Shown piece by piece: positions 23,032-30,893 of a DNA stretch of 64,000 nucleotides. A model generated the notes under the pieces. That model had not been told where the DNA came from, did no database searches, and saw only the letters and a list, made by a program, of their open reading frames with translations. Within the stretch, counting starts at the first letter, position 1; each line of letters opens with the position of its first letter. The position numbers and the translations under genes were made by a program. This DNA comes from Kitasatospora sp. NBC_00315 (lineage in GTDB: Bacteria; Actinomycetota; Actinomycetes; Streptomycetales; Streptomycetaceae). The stretch covers positions 7,006,001 through 7,070,000 of the forward strand of contig NZ_CP108025.1 in NCBI RefSeq assembly GCF_041435095.1, written 5' to 3'.

Positions 23032-23921
23032 GCACGTCGCTGCCCGCACCCCGGCCCGTCGACGACCGGGTCAGCTCCCTCGGCGAGGGACCGGTGTGGG
23101 ACGTCCGAACCAACTCGCTGCGCTGGGTGGACATTCCGGCCGGTACGGTGCACCACTCGGACGGCAGTTCCCGTCGGCTTCCGCCGCCCGCCACGGCGAT
23201 CCTGCCCACCGCCGACGGCTGGGCGGCCGTCCTGCGGGACGGGGTCGTGGAACTGGACGGGCCCGCGCGGGCCGCGGTGCCGCTCGGCCGCGCCGAGCGC
23301 TGCAACGACGCCAAGGCCGATCCGGCGGGCCGGATCTGGGTCGGCACCATGGCGCCGGAGGAGACGCTCGGCCGGGGCGCACTGCTGCGCCTGGACGGCA
23401 CCGAGGCCACCGAGGTGATCAGCGGCGCGAGCATCGCCAACGGCCTGGGCTGGAGCCCCGATGCGCGGCTGATGTACTGGATCGACACCCCGACCGGGCG
23501 GATCGACGTCTTCGACTACGACCTGGCCGACGGCAGTGTCCGCGGCCGACGCCCCTTCGCCGACGTGCGGGGCGACAGCGGCGGCGGACACCCCGACGGC
23601 CTGGCCGTGGACGCGGAGGGTGCGCTCTGGGTCGCCCTGTGGGGTGGCGCCGCGCTCCACCGCTACCTGCCGGACGGGCGGTTGGACACCGTCCTGCCGA
23701 TCGCGGTGGCCTGCCCCACCAGTTGCGCCTTCGGGGGCGAGGATCTGCGCACGCTCTACATCACCACCGCCCACCGCCCCGGCGCGGACGGCCGGTTCGC
23801 GCCGGACGCGGGGCGTCTGCACGCGGTGCGGGTCCCCGTCCCGGGGCCGCCACCCACCCCGGCGGTGTTCCCCGGGCGGGTCGGCGCATCCCCCGGTGGG
23901 GCATTCCCGCCCTCCGAGTGA
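23028..23921 (+). CDS. SMP-30/gluconolactonase family (regucalcin-like) lactonase
   Basis: The 297-residue six-bladed propeller shows family marks: LGEGPVWD near the N-terminus, RCNDAKADPAGRIWVGTM, IANGLGWSPDARLMYWIDT and GHPDGLAVDAEGALWVALW. These provide the Glu, Asn and Asp ligands of the divalent metal. Members open sugar lactones in oxidative sugar pathways. The start overlaps the upstream SDR remnant by 4 bp (ATGA), which fits a lost dehydrogenase partner that would have made the lactone. Confidence 0.9.
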   Translation: MSTSLPAPRPVDDRVSSLGEGPVWDVRTNSLRWVDIPAGTVHHSDGSSRRLPPPATAILPTADGWAAVLRDGVVELDGPARAAVPLGRAERCNDAKADPAGRIWVGTMAPEETLGRGALLRLDGTEATEVISGASIANGLGWSPDARLMYWIDTPTGRIDVFDYDLADGSVRGRRPFADVRGDSGGGHPDGLAVDAEGALWVALWGGAALHRYLPDGRLDTVLPIAVACPTSCAFGGEDLRTLYITTAHRPGADGRFAPDAGRLHAVRVPVPGPPPTPAVFPGRVGASPGGAFPPSE

Positions 23922-23996
23922 AACAGGCCACAGTGCGGCCCTCTCCCTGAGCAGGCGCGGACCATGGCACAATGACGGCAGTAGTAGTGACGTTCA

Positions 23997-24122
23997 GCGC
24001 ACTCCGGGGTCGGTGAAAATCCGAACCGGCGGTTACAGTCCGCGACCCGTCCGCAGCCAGCGGGCGGTTGACCAGGTGAGATTCCTGGACCGACGGTTAA
24101 AGTCCGGATGGGAGGCGTGCGC
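23997..24122 (+). ncRNA. FMN riboswitch (RFN element)
   Basis: The conserved pieces appear in order: CGGGGTCGGTGAAAATCC-like start, ACCGGCGGTTACAGTCCGCGA, GACCAGGTGAGATTCCTGG, ACCGACGGTTAAAGTCCGGATGGGAG. The closing helix P1 is GCGCAC (23997-24002) with GTGCGC (24117-24122). FMN binding is expected to lower expression of the riboflavin genes. The following 185 bp, containing GGGAGAGCTCCC and CT-rich stretches that could mask the ribosome site, would be the expression platform, probably acting on translation. Confidence 0.95.
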
Positions 24123-24307
24123 GACGGGTTTCGAGCGGTGCCGTGGTTCCCCGTGGACCACGTGAGGATGTGCACAGGGAGAGCTCCCTCCGGCGACGAC
24201 GCCGATCCGAGGGTGGGCTCTCCAGGTGGTGCGTCCGCTGCCGCGAAGGTCCGTGTCCTCTCCCATGCCGCCCCGGAGTCCGCGCCCCAAGCGCGAGGAG
24301 AACCCGG

Positions 24308-24970
24308 GTGTTCACCGGCATCATCGAAGAGCTCGGCGAGGTCGTTTCGATCGAGGAGATCGGCGACTCGTCGCGGATCCGCCTGCGTGGCCCGGTGGTC
24401 TGTCAGGGTGCGCACCACGGCGACTCCATCGCGGTCAACGGCGTCTGCCTCACGGTGGTCGACACCCCCGAGCAACTGGCCTCCGACAGTGCTGAGTTCA
24501 CCGCCGACGTGATGGCGGAGACGTTGAAGCGCTCCAGCCTCGGCGCCCTCGGCACCGGCTCCCGGGTCAACCTGGAGCGCGCGATGGCCCTCGGGGCCCG
24601 GCTCGGCGGCCACCTGGTCCAGGGTCATGTGGACGCCACCGGCGCGCTGTTGGGCCGCGAGCCCGGGGATCCGGACGCCGAGGGGCTGCCCCGCTGGGAG
24701 GTGCTGCGGTTCTCCCTTCCGCAGAGCATCTCCCGCTACCTGGTCGAGAAGGGCTCCATCACGGTGGACGGCGTCAGCCTCACCGTCGTCGAGGCGGCCC
24801 GCGACAGCTTCACCGTCAGCCTGATCCCGGCGACCCTCGCCCTCACCACGCTCGGCACCAAGGTCGTCGGCGACCCCGTCAACCTGGAGGTCGACGTCCT
24901 CGCCAAGTACGTCGAGCGCCTGCTGGAATCCCGCACCCTGCCCGACACCATCGCGAAGGAAGCCCCGTGA
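24308..24970 (+). CDS. ribE: Riboflavin synthase, alpha subunit
   Basis: The GTG at 24308 follows GAGGAG. The 220 residues begin FTGIIEELGEV and show the internal repeat of two lumazine-binding barrels, marked by GDSIAVNGVCLTV and GSITVDGVSLTV, plus GGHLVQGHVDATG. The enzyme dismutates two 6,7-dimethyl-8-ribityllumazine molecules into riboflavin. It is the first gene behind the FMN riboswitch and overlaps the next start by 4 bp (GTGA). Confidence 0.96.
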   Translation: MFTGIIEELGEVVSIEEIGDSSRIRLRGPVVCQGAHHGDSIAVNGVCLTVVDTPEQLASDSAEFTADVMAETLKRSSLGALGTGSRVNLERAMALGARLGGHLVQGHVDATGALLGREPGDPDAEGLPRWEVLRFSLPQSISRYLVEKGSITVDGVSLTVVEAARDSFTVSLIPATLALTTLGTKVVGDPVNLEVDVLAKYVERLLESRTLPDTIAKEAP

Positions 24971-25620
24971 ACTGGCTCAGTGGCACAGCGTTCACCGCCT
25001 TCGGTGAGCCCGTGAAGTGGGCCGACATGTTCGGCAACCTGCTGGGGTTGAGCGCGCTCGCACTCGGCTGGCGCCGCTCGGTGTGGAGCTGGCCGGTCCA
25101 GCTCCTCTCCGGGGCGGTCCTGATCGCCGCCTACCTCTCCAGCGCGGTGCCCGCGCCCGGCCTGATCAGCAAGCAGCTCATCGTGATCGCCGCGGCCGGC
25201 TGGGGCTGGACCCGGTGGAACCGCGGGCGCCGCGACACCGGCGACATCGCGGTCCGCTTCGCCACCTGGCCCGAGCGCGCGGTCCTGGCCGGCGCCACCG
25301 CGCTGGGCACCCTCGCCCTCGCCTGGATCTTCCTGGCCAACCCCAGCCTGTCCTGGAACCCGTGGGCCGACGCCTACATCTTCGTGGGCACGCTGGCCGC
25401 CATGTACGCCCAGGCCAGGGGATGGGTGGAGTTCTGGTTCGCGTGGATCGCCGTCGACGTCGTCGGCGTCCCGCTCGCCTTCGACAGCGGCTACGCCTTC
25501 TCCGGGCTGACCTACAGCATCTACTTCGTCCTGGTCCTGCTCGGCCTGCGCGCCTGGTGGCTGCGCACCCGCGAGAACCGTCCCGCGACCGCCAACGTCC
25601 CGCAGGGAGCATCCGCATGA
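24967..25620 (+). CDS. ribM: PnuC-family riboflavin transporter (RibM type)
   Basis: The 217-residue membrane protein has about seven hydrophobic segments and PnuC marks (AWGW-like AAGWGWTRWNRG; LSWNPWADAYIFVGTLAAMYAQARGW is the corresponding block in parts). PnuC proteins carry nicotinamide riboside, but the actinobacterial members inside riboflavin operons (RibM of Corynebacterium glutamicum and Streptomyces davaonensis) carry riboflavin. Position between ribE and ribBA, with 4-bp overlaps both sides and riboswitch control, supports RibM over PnuC. Confidence 0.85.
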   Translation: MNWLSGTAFTAFGEPVKWADMFGNLLGLSALALGWRRSVWSWPVQLLSGAVLIAAYLSSAVPAPGLISKQLIVIAAAGWGWTRWNRGRRDTGDIAVRFATWPERAVLAGATALGTLALAWIFLANPSLSWNPWADAYIFVGTLAAMYAQARGWVEFWFAWIAVDVVGVPLAFDSGYAFSGLTYSIYFVLVLLGLRAWWLRTRENRPATANVPQGASA

Positions 25621-26897
25621 GCACCCAGCCCGCCAACGAGTCCGCCGGCGCGTTCGAGGACCTCGCCCTCGACCCGGTCGAGCGCGCCATCGCCGACATC
25701 GCGCTCGGCCGCGCCGTGATCGTGGTCGACGACGAGGACCGTGAGAACGAGGGCGACATCGTGTTCGCCGCCTCCGCCGCCACCCCCGAGCTGATGGCCT
25801 TCACCATCCGCTACAGCTCCGGTGTCATCTGCGTGCCGATGACCGGTGAGGAGCTGGACCGCCTCAAGCTGCCGCCGATGACCCAGGTCAACGAGGACCG
25901 CAAGGGCACCGCCTACGCCGTCTCGGTCGACGCCCGCGACGGCGTCTCCACCGGCATCTCCGCCGCCGACCGGGCCCGGACCGTCAAGCTGCTCGCGTCG
26001 GCCGGCACCGAGCCGGGCGACCTGACCCGCCCCGGGCACGTGTTCCCGCTGCGCGCGGTCGAGGGCGGCGTGCTCGTGCGCCCCGGTCACACCGAGGCCG
26101 CCGTCGACCTGGCCCGGCTGGCGGGGCTGGCTCCGGCGGGCGGCATCGCCGAGGTGGTCAACGACGACGGCAGCATGGCCCGGCTGCCCGAACTGGTCGC
26201 CTTCGCCCGCGAGCACGGCCTGGCGATCATCTCGATCGAGGACCTGATCGCCTACCGCCGCCGCACCGAACTGCACGTCGACCGCGCCGCCGTCACCTCG
26301 CTGCCCACCACGTACGGGGAGTTCACCGCCGTCGGCTACCGGGGCACCCTGGACGGCATCGAGCACCTCGCGCTGGTGGCCGGCGGCCTGGACGCCGAGG
26401 GCCGGGTGACCGACGGCGAGGACCTGTTGGTCCGGGTCCACTCGGAGTGCCTCACCGGCGACGTCTTCGGCTCGCTGCGCTGCGACTGCGGCCCCCAGCT
26501 CCAGGCCTCGCTGGAGAAGGTCGCCGCCGCCGGCCGCGGAGTGGTGCTCTACCTGCGCGGCCACGAGGGCCGGGGCATCGGTCTGGCCCACAAGCTGCGC
26601 GCCTACGAGCTCCAGGAGCAGGGCCGCGACACCGTCGACGCCAACCTGGACCTCGGGCTGCCCGCCGACGCCCGGGACTACAGCATCGGCGCGCAGATGC
26701 TCACCGACCTCGGGGTGTGTTCGCTGACGCTGCTCACCAACAATCCCGACAAGATCGCCGCGCTCACCGAGCACGGCCTCAAGGTCAGCGGCCGCGAGCC
26801 GGTCCGCACCCCCGCCGGCGAGCACAACCTGCGCTACCTGCGGACCAAGCGGGACCGGATGGGCCACGAGCTGCCCTGGCTCGGCCACGACTCCTGA
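25617..26897 (+). CDS. ribBA: Bifunctional DHBP synthase / GTP cyclohydrolase II
   Basis: The 426 residues join two enzymes of riboflavin synthesis. The N-terminal half (DDEDRENEGDIVFAA, RPGHVFPLRA, RPGHTEAAVDL) makes 3,4-dihydroxy-2-butanone 4-phosphate from ribulose 5-phosphate. The C-terminal half (VRVHSECLTGDVFGSLRCDCG with zinc cysteines, RGHEGRGIGL, NNPDKI) opens GTP. The start is coupled to ribM by ATGA. Confidence 0.97.
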   Translation: MSTQPANESAGAFEDLALDPVERAIADIALGRAVIVVDDEDRENEGDIVFAASAATPELMAFTIRYSSGVICVPMTGEELDRLKLPPMTQVNEDRKGTAYAVSVDARDGVSTGISAADRARTVKLLASAGTEPGDLTRPGHVFPLRAVEGGVLVRPGHTEAAVDLARLAGLAPAGGIAEVVNDDGSMARLPELVAFAREHGLAIISIEDLIAYRRRTELHVDRAAVTSLPTTYGEFTAVGYRGTLDGIEHLALVAGGLDAEGRVTDGEDLLVRVHSECLTGDVFGSLRCDCGPQLQASLEKVAAAGRGVVLYLRGHEGRGIGLAHKLRAYELQEQGRDTVDANLDLGLPADARDYSIGAQMLTDLGVCSLTLLTNNPDKIAALTEHGLKVSGREPVRTPAGEHNLRYLRTKRDRMGHELPWLGHDS

Positions 26898-26997
26898 CCG
26901 CTCTCCCGTCGCCACCGCCGCGCGCCGGCACCGATCGGCACACCGGCGCCGGCGCCGACCACCACCCACCACCTCAGCACCGATAGGAAGTACGCAC

Positions 26998-27483
26998 GTG
27001 AGCGGCCACGGAGCCCCCGAGCTGACCATCAAGAACTGCGCCGACCTGCGGGTCGCCGTGATCGCCGCCCAGTGGCACGAGCAGGTGATGAACGGCCTGC
27101 TGGACGGCGCCCACCGCGCGCTCAAGGAGCTCGGCATCGACGAGCCGACGGTGCTGCGGGTGCCCGGTACCTTCGAACTGCCGGTCGCCGCGAAGCAGCT
27201 GGCCGGCCGCGGCTACGACGCCGTGGTCGCCCTCGGCGTGGTCATCCGCGGTGGCACCCCGCACTTCGACTACGTCTGCGAGGCCGCCACGCTCGGTCTC
27301 ACCCAGGTCAGCGTCGACACCGGCGTCCCGGTCGGCTTCGGTGTCCTGACCTGTGACAACGAGGAGCAGGCGCTGGACCGCGCGGGCCTGCCCGGCTCGG
27401 CCGAGGACAAGGGGCACGAGGCCGTCACCGCCGCCGTGGCCACCGCCGCGGTGCTGCGCTCGGTCTCCGAGCCCTGGCGGTAG
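26998..27483 (+). CDS. ribH: 6,7-dimethyl-8-ribityllumazine synthase
   Basis: The GTG-start gene (AGGAAG ahead) encodes 161 residues with the lumazine synthase blocks VPGTFELPVAAKQLA, ALGVVIRGGTPHFDYV and GVLTCDNEEQALDRAG, including the catalytic HFDY histidine. It condenses the RibA/RibB products to lumazine, the RibE substrate, normally as a 60-mer or pentamer. It closes the riboflavin operon. Confidence 0.97.
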   Translation: MSGHGAPELTIKNCADLRVAVIAAQWHEQVMNGLLDGAHRALKELGIDEPTVLRVPGTFELPVAAKQLAGRGYDAVVALGVVIRGGTPHFDYVCEAATLGLTQVSVDTGVPVGFGVLTCDNEEQALDRAGLPGSAEDKGHEAVTAAVATAAVLRSVSEPWR

Positions 27484-27590
27484 CGGCCGCGGGACGGCGT
27501 TCGGGCGGCGGCGGACGTCGTCCAGGACGGTGTCCACGGCCTGGGACCGTTTACCGCCCGTATGCCCGCAAGCCGTAAGGTGAGTCCATC

Positions 27591-27863
27591 ATGGCTTCGA
27601 AGACATTCGAGGAGCTCTTCATCGAGCTCCAGCAGAAGGCCGCCACCGGCGACCCCTCGTCCTCCCGTACCGCGCAGCTCGTCCAGCAGGGCGTCCATGC
27701 GATCGGAAAGAAGGTCGTCGAGGAGGCCGCGGAGGTCTGGATGGCCGCCGAGTACCAGTCCGACGAGGAGACGGCGGAGGAGATCTCGCAGCTCCTCTAC
27801 CACCTCCAGGTGATGATGGTCGCCAAGGGGCTGACGCTCGACGACGTGTACGCCCATCTCTAG
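27591..27863 (+). CDS. hisE: Phosphoribosyl-ATP diphosphatase
   Basis: The 90-residue MazG-like helical protein (KTFEELFIELQQKA, GKKVVEEAAEVWMAAEY, EEISQLLYHLQVMM) carries the EExxE metal-binding pattern of HisE. It removes pyrophosphate from PR-ATP, the second step of histidine synthesis. A TAAGGT -10-like element lies 11 bases before the ATG. It is followed by hisG, the first-step enzyme, an order common in Streptomyces. Confidence 0.95.
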   Translation: MASKTFEELFIELQQKAATGDPSSSRTAQLVQQGVHAIGKKVVEEAAEVWMAAEYQSDEETAEEISQLLYHLQVMMVAKGLTLDDVYAHL

Positions 27864-27882
27864 CAAGGACCCGCCACCACCT

Positions 27883-27912
27883 GGTACGGGCCGCCCTCGC
27901 GCGGCCCGTACC
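27883..27912 (+). terminator. Hairpin between hisE and hisG
   Basis: A perfect 12-bp stem GGTACGGGCCGC/GCGGCCCGTACC with a 6-nt loop lies 20 bp after hisE. It may terminate part of the transcripts or set the hisE:hisG ratio. Confidence 0.5.
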
Positions 27913-27979
27913 GCTGTACCGATCCACTGCTCCGCCCGCTCCACCCCCACCCGCTACCTCAGCGAAGGATTCACCACTC

Positions 27980-28828
27980 ATGCTGCGCATCGCCGTCCCC
28001 AACAAGGGTTCGCTCTCGGGTCCCGCGGCGGAGATGCTCCATGAGGCCGGCTACCGCCAGCGCAAGGACCCCAAGGAGCTCGTCCTCGTCGACCCGGACA
28101 ACCAGGTCGAGTTCTTCTTCCTGCGCCCGCGCGACATCGCGGTCTACGTGGGCTCCGGCCGGCTGGACGTCGGCATCACCGGCCGCGACCTGCTGCTGGA
28201 CTCCGCCTCCAATGCGGAGGAGGTGCTCGCCCTCGGTTTCGGCGGGTCGACCTTCCGCTTCGCGCGTCCGGTGGGCGTGCAGGTCGAGGACGTGAAGGGC
28301 CTGGAGGGCCTGCGGATCGCCACCTCCTACACCGGCCTGGTGCAGCAGCACCTCGCCGAGCACGGGGTGAAGGCGACCGTCACCAAGCTCGACGGAGCGG
28401 TGGAGACCGCCGTCCAGTTGGGCGTCGCCGACGTGATCGCGGACGTCGTCGAGACCGGCACCAGCCTGCGCAACGCCGGCCTCGAGGTCTTCGGTGACCC
28501 GATCCTGGTGTCGGACGCAGTGGTGATCCGCCCCAAGGGCGCCGGCGAGGACGCCGGGGTCGAGCAGTTCCTGCGCCGCCTCCAGGGCGTGCTGGTGGCC
28601 CGCCGCTACGTCCTGATGGACTACGACATCCGCGCGGAGAGCGTCAGCGCCGCCGTCGCCCTCACCCCGGGCCTGGAGTCGCCGACCGTCTCGCCGCTGC
28701 ACACCGAGGGCTGGGTCGCGGTGCGCTCGATGGTGCTCCGCAAGGAGGCCCAGCGGATCATGGACGACCTCTGGAGCATCGGCGCCCGGGCGATCCTGGT
28801 GACCAACATCCACGCCTGCCGCCTCTGA
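27980..28828 (+). CDS. hisG: ATP phosphoribosyltransferase, long form
   Basis: The 282-residue protein has the HisG fold (LRIAVPNKGSLSGPAAEML; LDVGITGRDLLLDS; DVIADVVETGTSLRNAGLEVF) and a C-terminal regulatory domain ending SPLHTEGWVAVRSMV, which marks the long, histidine-inhibited form that needs no HisZ. It joins ATP and PRPP, committing flux to histidine. Confidence 0.96.
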   Translation: MLRIAVPNKGSLSGPAAEMLHEAGYRQRKDPKELVLVDPDNQVEFFFLRPRDIAVYVGSGRLDVGITGRDLLLDSASNAEEVLALGFGGSTFRFARPVGVQVEDVKGLEGLRIATSYTGLVQQHLAEHGVKATVTKLDGAVETAVQLGVADVIADVVETGTSLRNAGLEVFGDPILVSDAVVIRPKGAGEDAGVEQFLRRLQGVLVARRYVLMDYDIRAESVSAAVALTPGLESPTVSPLHTEGWVAVRSMVLRKEAQRIMDDLWSIGARAILVTNIHACRL

Positions 28829-28854
28829 GCACGCACGCTGTCTGAACCACCTAC

Positions 28855-28881
28855 GGGCGGGGGCGCCTCGCGCCCCCGCCC
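28855..28881 (+). terminator. Hairpin terminator after hisG
   Basis: GGGCGGGGGCGC and GCGCCCCCGCCC form a perfect 12-bp stem over a CTC loop, 26 bp after the hisG stop. Confidence 0.6.
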
Positions 28882-28900
28882 CGTTCTCTGGAGACCCCAC

Positions 28901-29353
28901 GTGTCCACCCCCGTCGAGCTCCCCGTCACCTGGGCCCCGCGCCGGACCAGGGCGGTGCTGCTGCCGGTCAGCGCGCTGCTGGTGGTGCTGTTCGTCGTGA
29001 TCGCCGTCGCGCTGCCGCAGAACTGGCAGCTCAACGACCGGATCGCGATGGTCATCAGCGGCCTGGTCTTCGCCGGGGCCGCGCTGATGCTGGCCCGCCC
29101 CCGGGTGAGCGCCGACGCCGAGGGCGTCACGGTGGTGAACTTCGTCCGCAGCCGCCGGCTGGCCTGGCCCGAGATCGTCCGGGTGAACTTCCGCCAGGGC
29201 GACCCGTGGGCCAGCCTCGACCTCGCGGACGGCACCGCGCTGGCGGCGGTCGGCATCCAGGCGGGCGGCGGCCACCGGGCGGCCGTGGCCGCCGCCCGGG
29301 CCCTGCGCGACCTGGTCGAGAGCCGCGGCCACCGGGACATCCGGGCCGGCTGA
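28901..29353 (+). CDS. Membrane protein with PH-like domain
   Basis: The 150-residue protein has two membrane segments near the N-terminus (AVLLPVSALLVVLFVVIAVAL and IAMVISGLVFAGAALMLA) and then a cytoplasmic PH-like sheet (VSADAEGVTVVNFVRSRRLAWPEIVRVNF; WASLDLADGTALAAVGIQ). Proteins of this kind follow hisG throughout Streptomyces, but their function is not known. CTGGAG lies ahead of the GTG start. Confidence 0.8.
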   Translation: MSTPVELPVTWAPRRTRAVLLPVSALLVVLFVVIAVALPQNWQLNDRIAMVISGLVFAGAALMLARPRVSADAEGVTVVNFVRSRRLAWPEIVRVNFRQGDPWASLDLADGTALAAVGIQAGGGHRAAVAAARALRDLVESRGHRDIRAG

Positions 29354-29438
29354 GCCGCGACGCGCCGGGATCCCGGGGCACGCCGCCCGGTCGAACAAGA
29401 TCCTTACACTCGTACGGGTATCGTCTACGCTGGTAAAA

Positions 29439-29455
29439 GCAGGGCAAAGCCCTGC
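29439..29455 (+). promoter_or_regulatory. Leader hairpin upstream of the CNNM genes
   Basis: GCAGGGC-AAA-GCCCTGC is a perfect 7-bp stem with a three-base loop, about 100 bp before the first CNNM gene and just upstream of a small leader frame. A second copy of GCCCTGCG follows it, so alternative pairing is possible. Confidence 0.5.
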
Positions 29456-29493
29456 GCCCCGCCCTGCGACCAGAGGAGTGACACCTCCCCTCG

Positions 29494-29562
29494 ATGGACG
29501 ATCCGTCCGGTAGTACCTGCGCCGCCCCACGTCCGGCATCCGGAAGGCGGGCGGCACCGTGA
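29494..29562 (+). CDS. Putative 22-codon leader peptide of the CNNM operon
   Basis: The frame MDDPSGSTCAAPRPASGRRA followed by AP ends in a GTGA overlap with the start of the first CNNM gene. An AGAGGAG lies 15 bases before its ATG, but is partly paired in GAGG/CCTC. The acidic-proline start (MDDP) and later prolines resemble Mg2+-sensing leader peptides such as MgtL, which control transporters of this ion. The role is inference; translation is unproven. Confidence 0.4.
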   Translation: MDDPSGSTCAAPRPASGRRAAP

Positions 29563-30893
29563 CCACCGCCTGGCTGCTGTTGCTCGCGGCCGTGCTGCTC
29601 ATCCTCGCCAACGGCCTCTTCGTGGCGGCCGAATTCGCCTTCGTCACCGTCGAACGCGGTGTGGTGGAACGCTCCGCCGCGGCCGGGGACGCCAAGTCCC
29701 GCCGGGTGGCCCGGGCCCTGCACCGGCTCTCCTTCGAACTCTCCGGCGCCCAGCTCGGGATCACGATCACCTCCCTGGTGGTCGGCATGCTCGCCGCTCC
29801 CGCCCTGTCGACACTGCTCAGCCCGTTCTTCACCGGGCTCGGCCTGTCCGCCGGGGCCGCCCGGGGCGCCGCGGTGATCGTGGGCATGCTGCTCGCCACC
29901 GTGATCCAGATGGTGATCGGCGAGCTCGTCCCCAAGAACTGGGCGATCTCCCGTCCGCTCCAGGTGGCCCGCGCGGTCGCCGCTCCGCACATGGCCTTCT
30001 CGCTCGTCTGCCGCCCGCTGATCAGCCTGCTCAACGGCGCGGCCGACCGGACGGTCCGGGCGCTGGGCGTCGAGCCGCAGGAGGAGTTGGGCCACGCCCG
30101 CACCCCCGCCGAGCTGGTCTCGCTGGCCCGGCACTCGGCCAGGGCGGGCGTGATGGACGAGGAGTCGGCCACCCTGTTCGTGAAGACCCTCGGCCTCGGC
30201 GAGCTGACCGCCCAGAGCGTGATGACCCCGCGCGTCGACGTCTCCGCCCTCCAGCGGGACGCCAGCGCCGCCGACGTGATCAACCTCACCCGGGCCACCG
30301 GCCTCTCCCGCTTCCCGGTCTACACGGACAGCCTGGACGAGGTCACCGGCACCGTCACGCTCAAGGACGCGCTGGCCGTGTCCAAGGAGCGGCGCGGCGC
30401 CGTCCGGGTCGCCGATCTCGCGGTGCCGCCGCTGCTCGTGCCCGAGTCACTGCCCGCCGAACGGCTGCTCGACCAGCTGCGCCGTCAGCAGCCGATGGCC
30501 ATCGTGGTCGACGAGTACGGCGGCACCGCCGGTGTGGTGACGATCGAGGACATCGTCGAGGAGATCGTCGGCGAGGTCCAGGACGAGCACGACCCCGAGG
30601 ACGTCCCCGAGCTCCTGCCGCTGCCGCCGGTGGACGGACTGCCCGTCTGGGCAGCCGACGGCGGGGCCAGGATCGACCAGCTGGAGGCCCTCGGCCTGCA
30701 CGCCCCCGAAGGCCCGTACGAGACCCTGGCCGGCCTGGTCGCCGACCTGCTCGGCAAGATCCCGGCCCGCGGCGAGCAGGCCGAACTCCCGGGCTGGCGC
30801 TTCACCGTGGAGAACGTCGACCGGCACCGCACCACCAAGGTCCGGATCGAGCGCACCGGCGGACACCACCACGACGAGGACGAGACCCGATGA
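29559..30893 (+). CDS. CNNM/CorC-family (hemolysin-like) membrane protein, full length
   Basis: The 444-residue protein has the DUF21 membrane domain (about 1-190; NGLFVAAEFAFVTVERG, GAQLGITITSLVVGML, GELVPKNWAIS), a pair of CBS domains (~200-330; MTPRVDVSALQRD, GLSRFPVYTDSLDEVTG), and a C-terminal CorC_HlyC domain. The CNNM family handles Mg2+ (and Co2+) efflux or its regulation, with ATP binding to the CBS pair. It overlaps the next, related gene by 4 bp, so the two probably form a heteromer. Confidence 0.92.
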   Translation: MTTAWLLLLAAVLLILANGLFVAAEFAFVTVERGVVERSAAAGDAKSRRVARALHRLSFELSGAQLGITITSLVVGMLAAPALSTLLSPFFTGLGLSAGAARGAAVIVGMLLATVIQMVIGELVPKNWAISRPLQVARAVAAPHMAFSLVCRPLISLLNGAADRTVRALGVEPQEELGHARTPAELVSLARHSARAGVMDEESATLFVKTLGLGELTAQSVMTPRVDVSALQRDASAADVINLTRATGLSRFPVYTDSLDEVTGTVTLKDALAVSKERRGAVRVADLAVPPLLVPESLPAERLLDQLRRQQPMAIVVDEYGGTAGVVTIEDIVEEIVGEVQDEHDPEDVPELLPLPPVDGLPVWAADGGARIDQLEALGLHAPEGPYETLAGLVADLLGKIPARGEQAELPGWRFTVENVDRHRTTKVRIERTGGHHHDEDETR

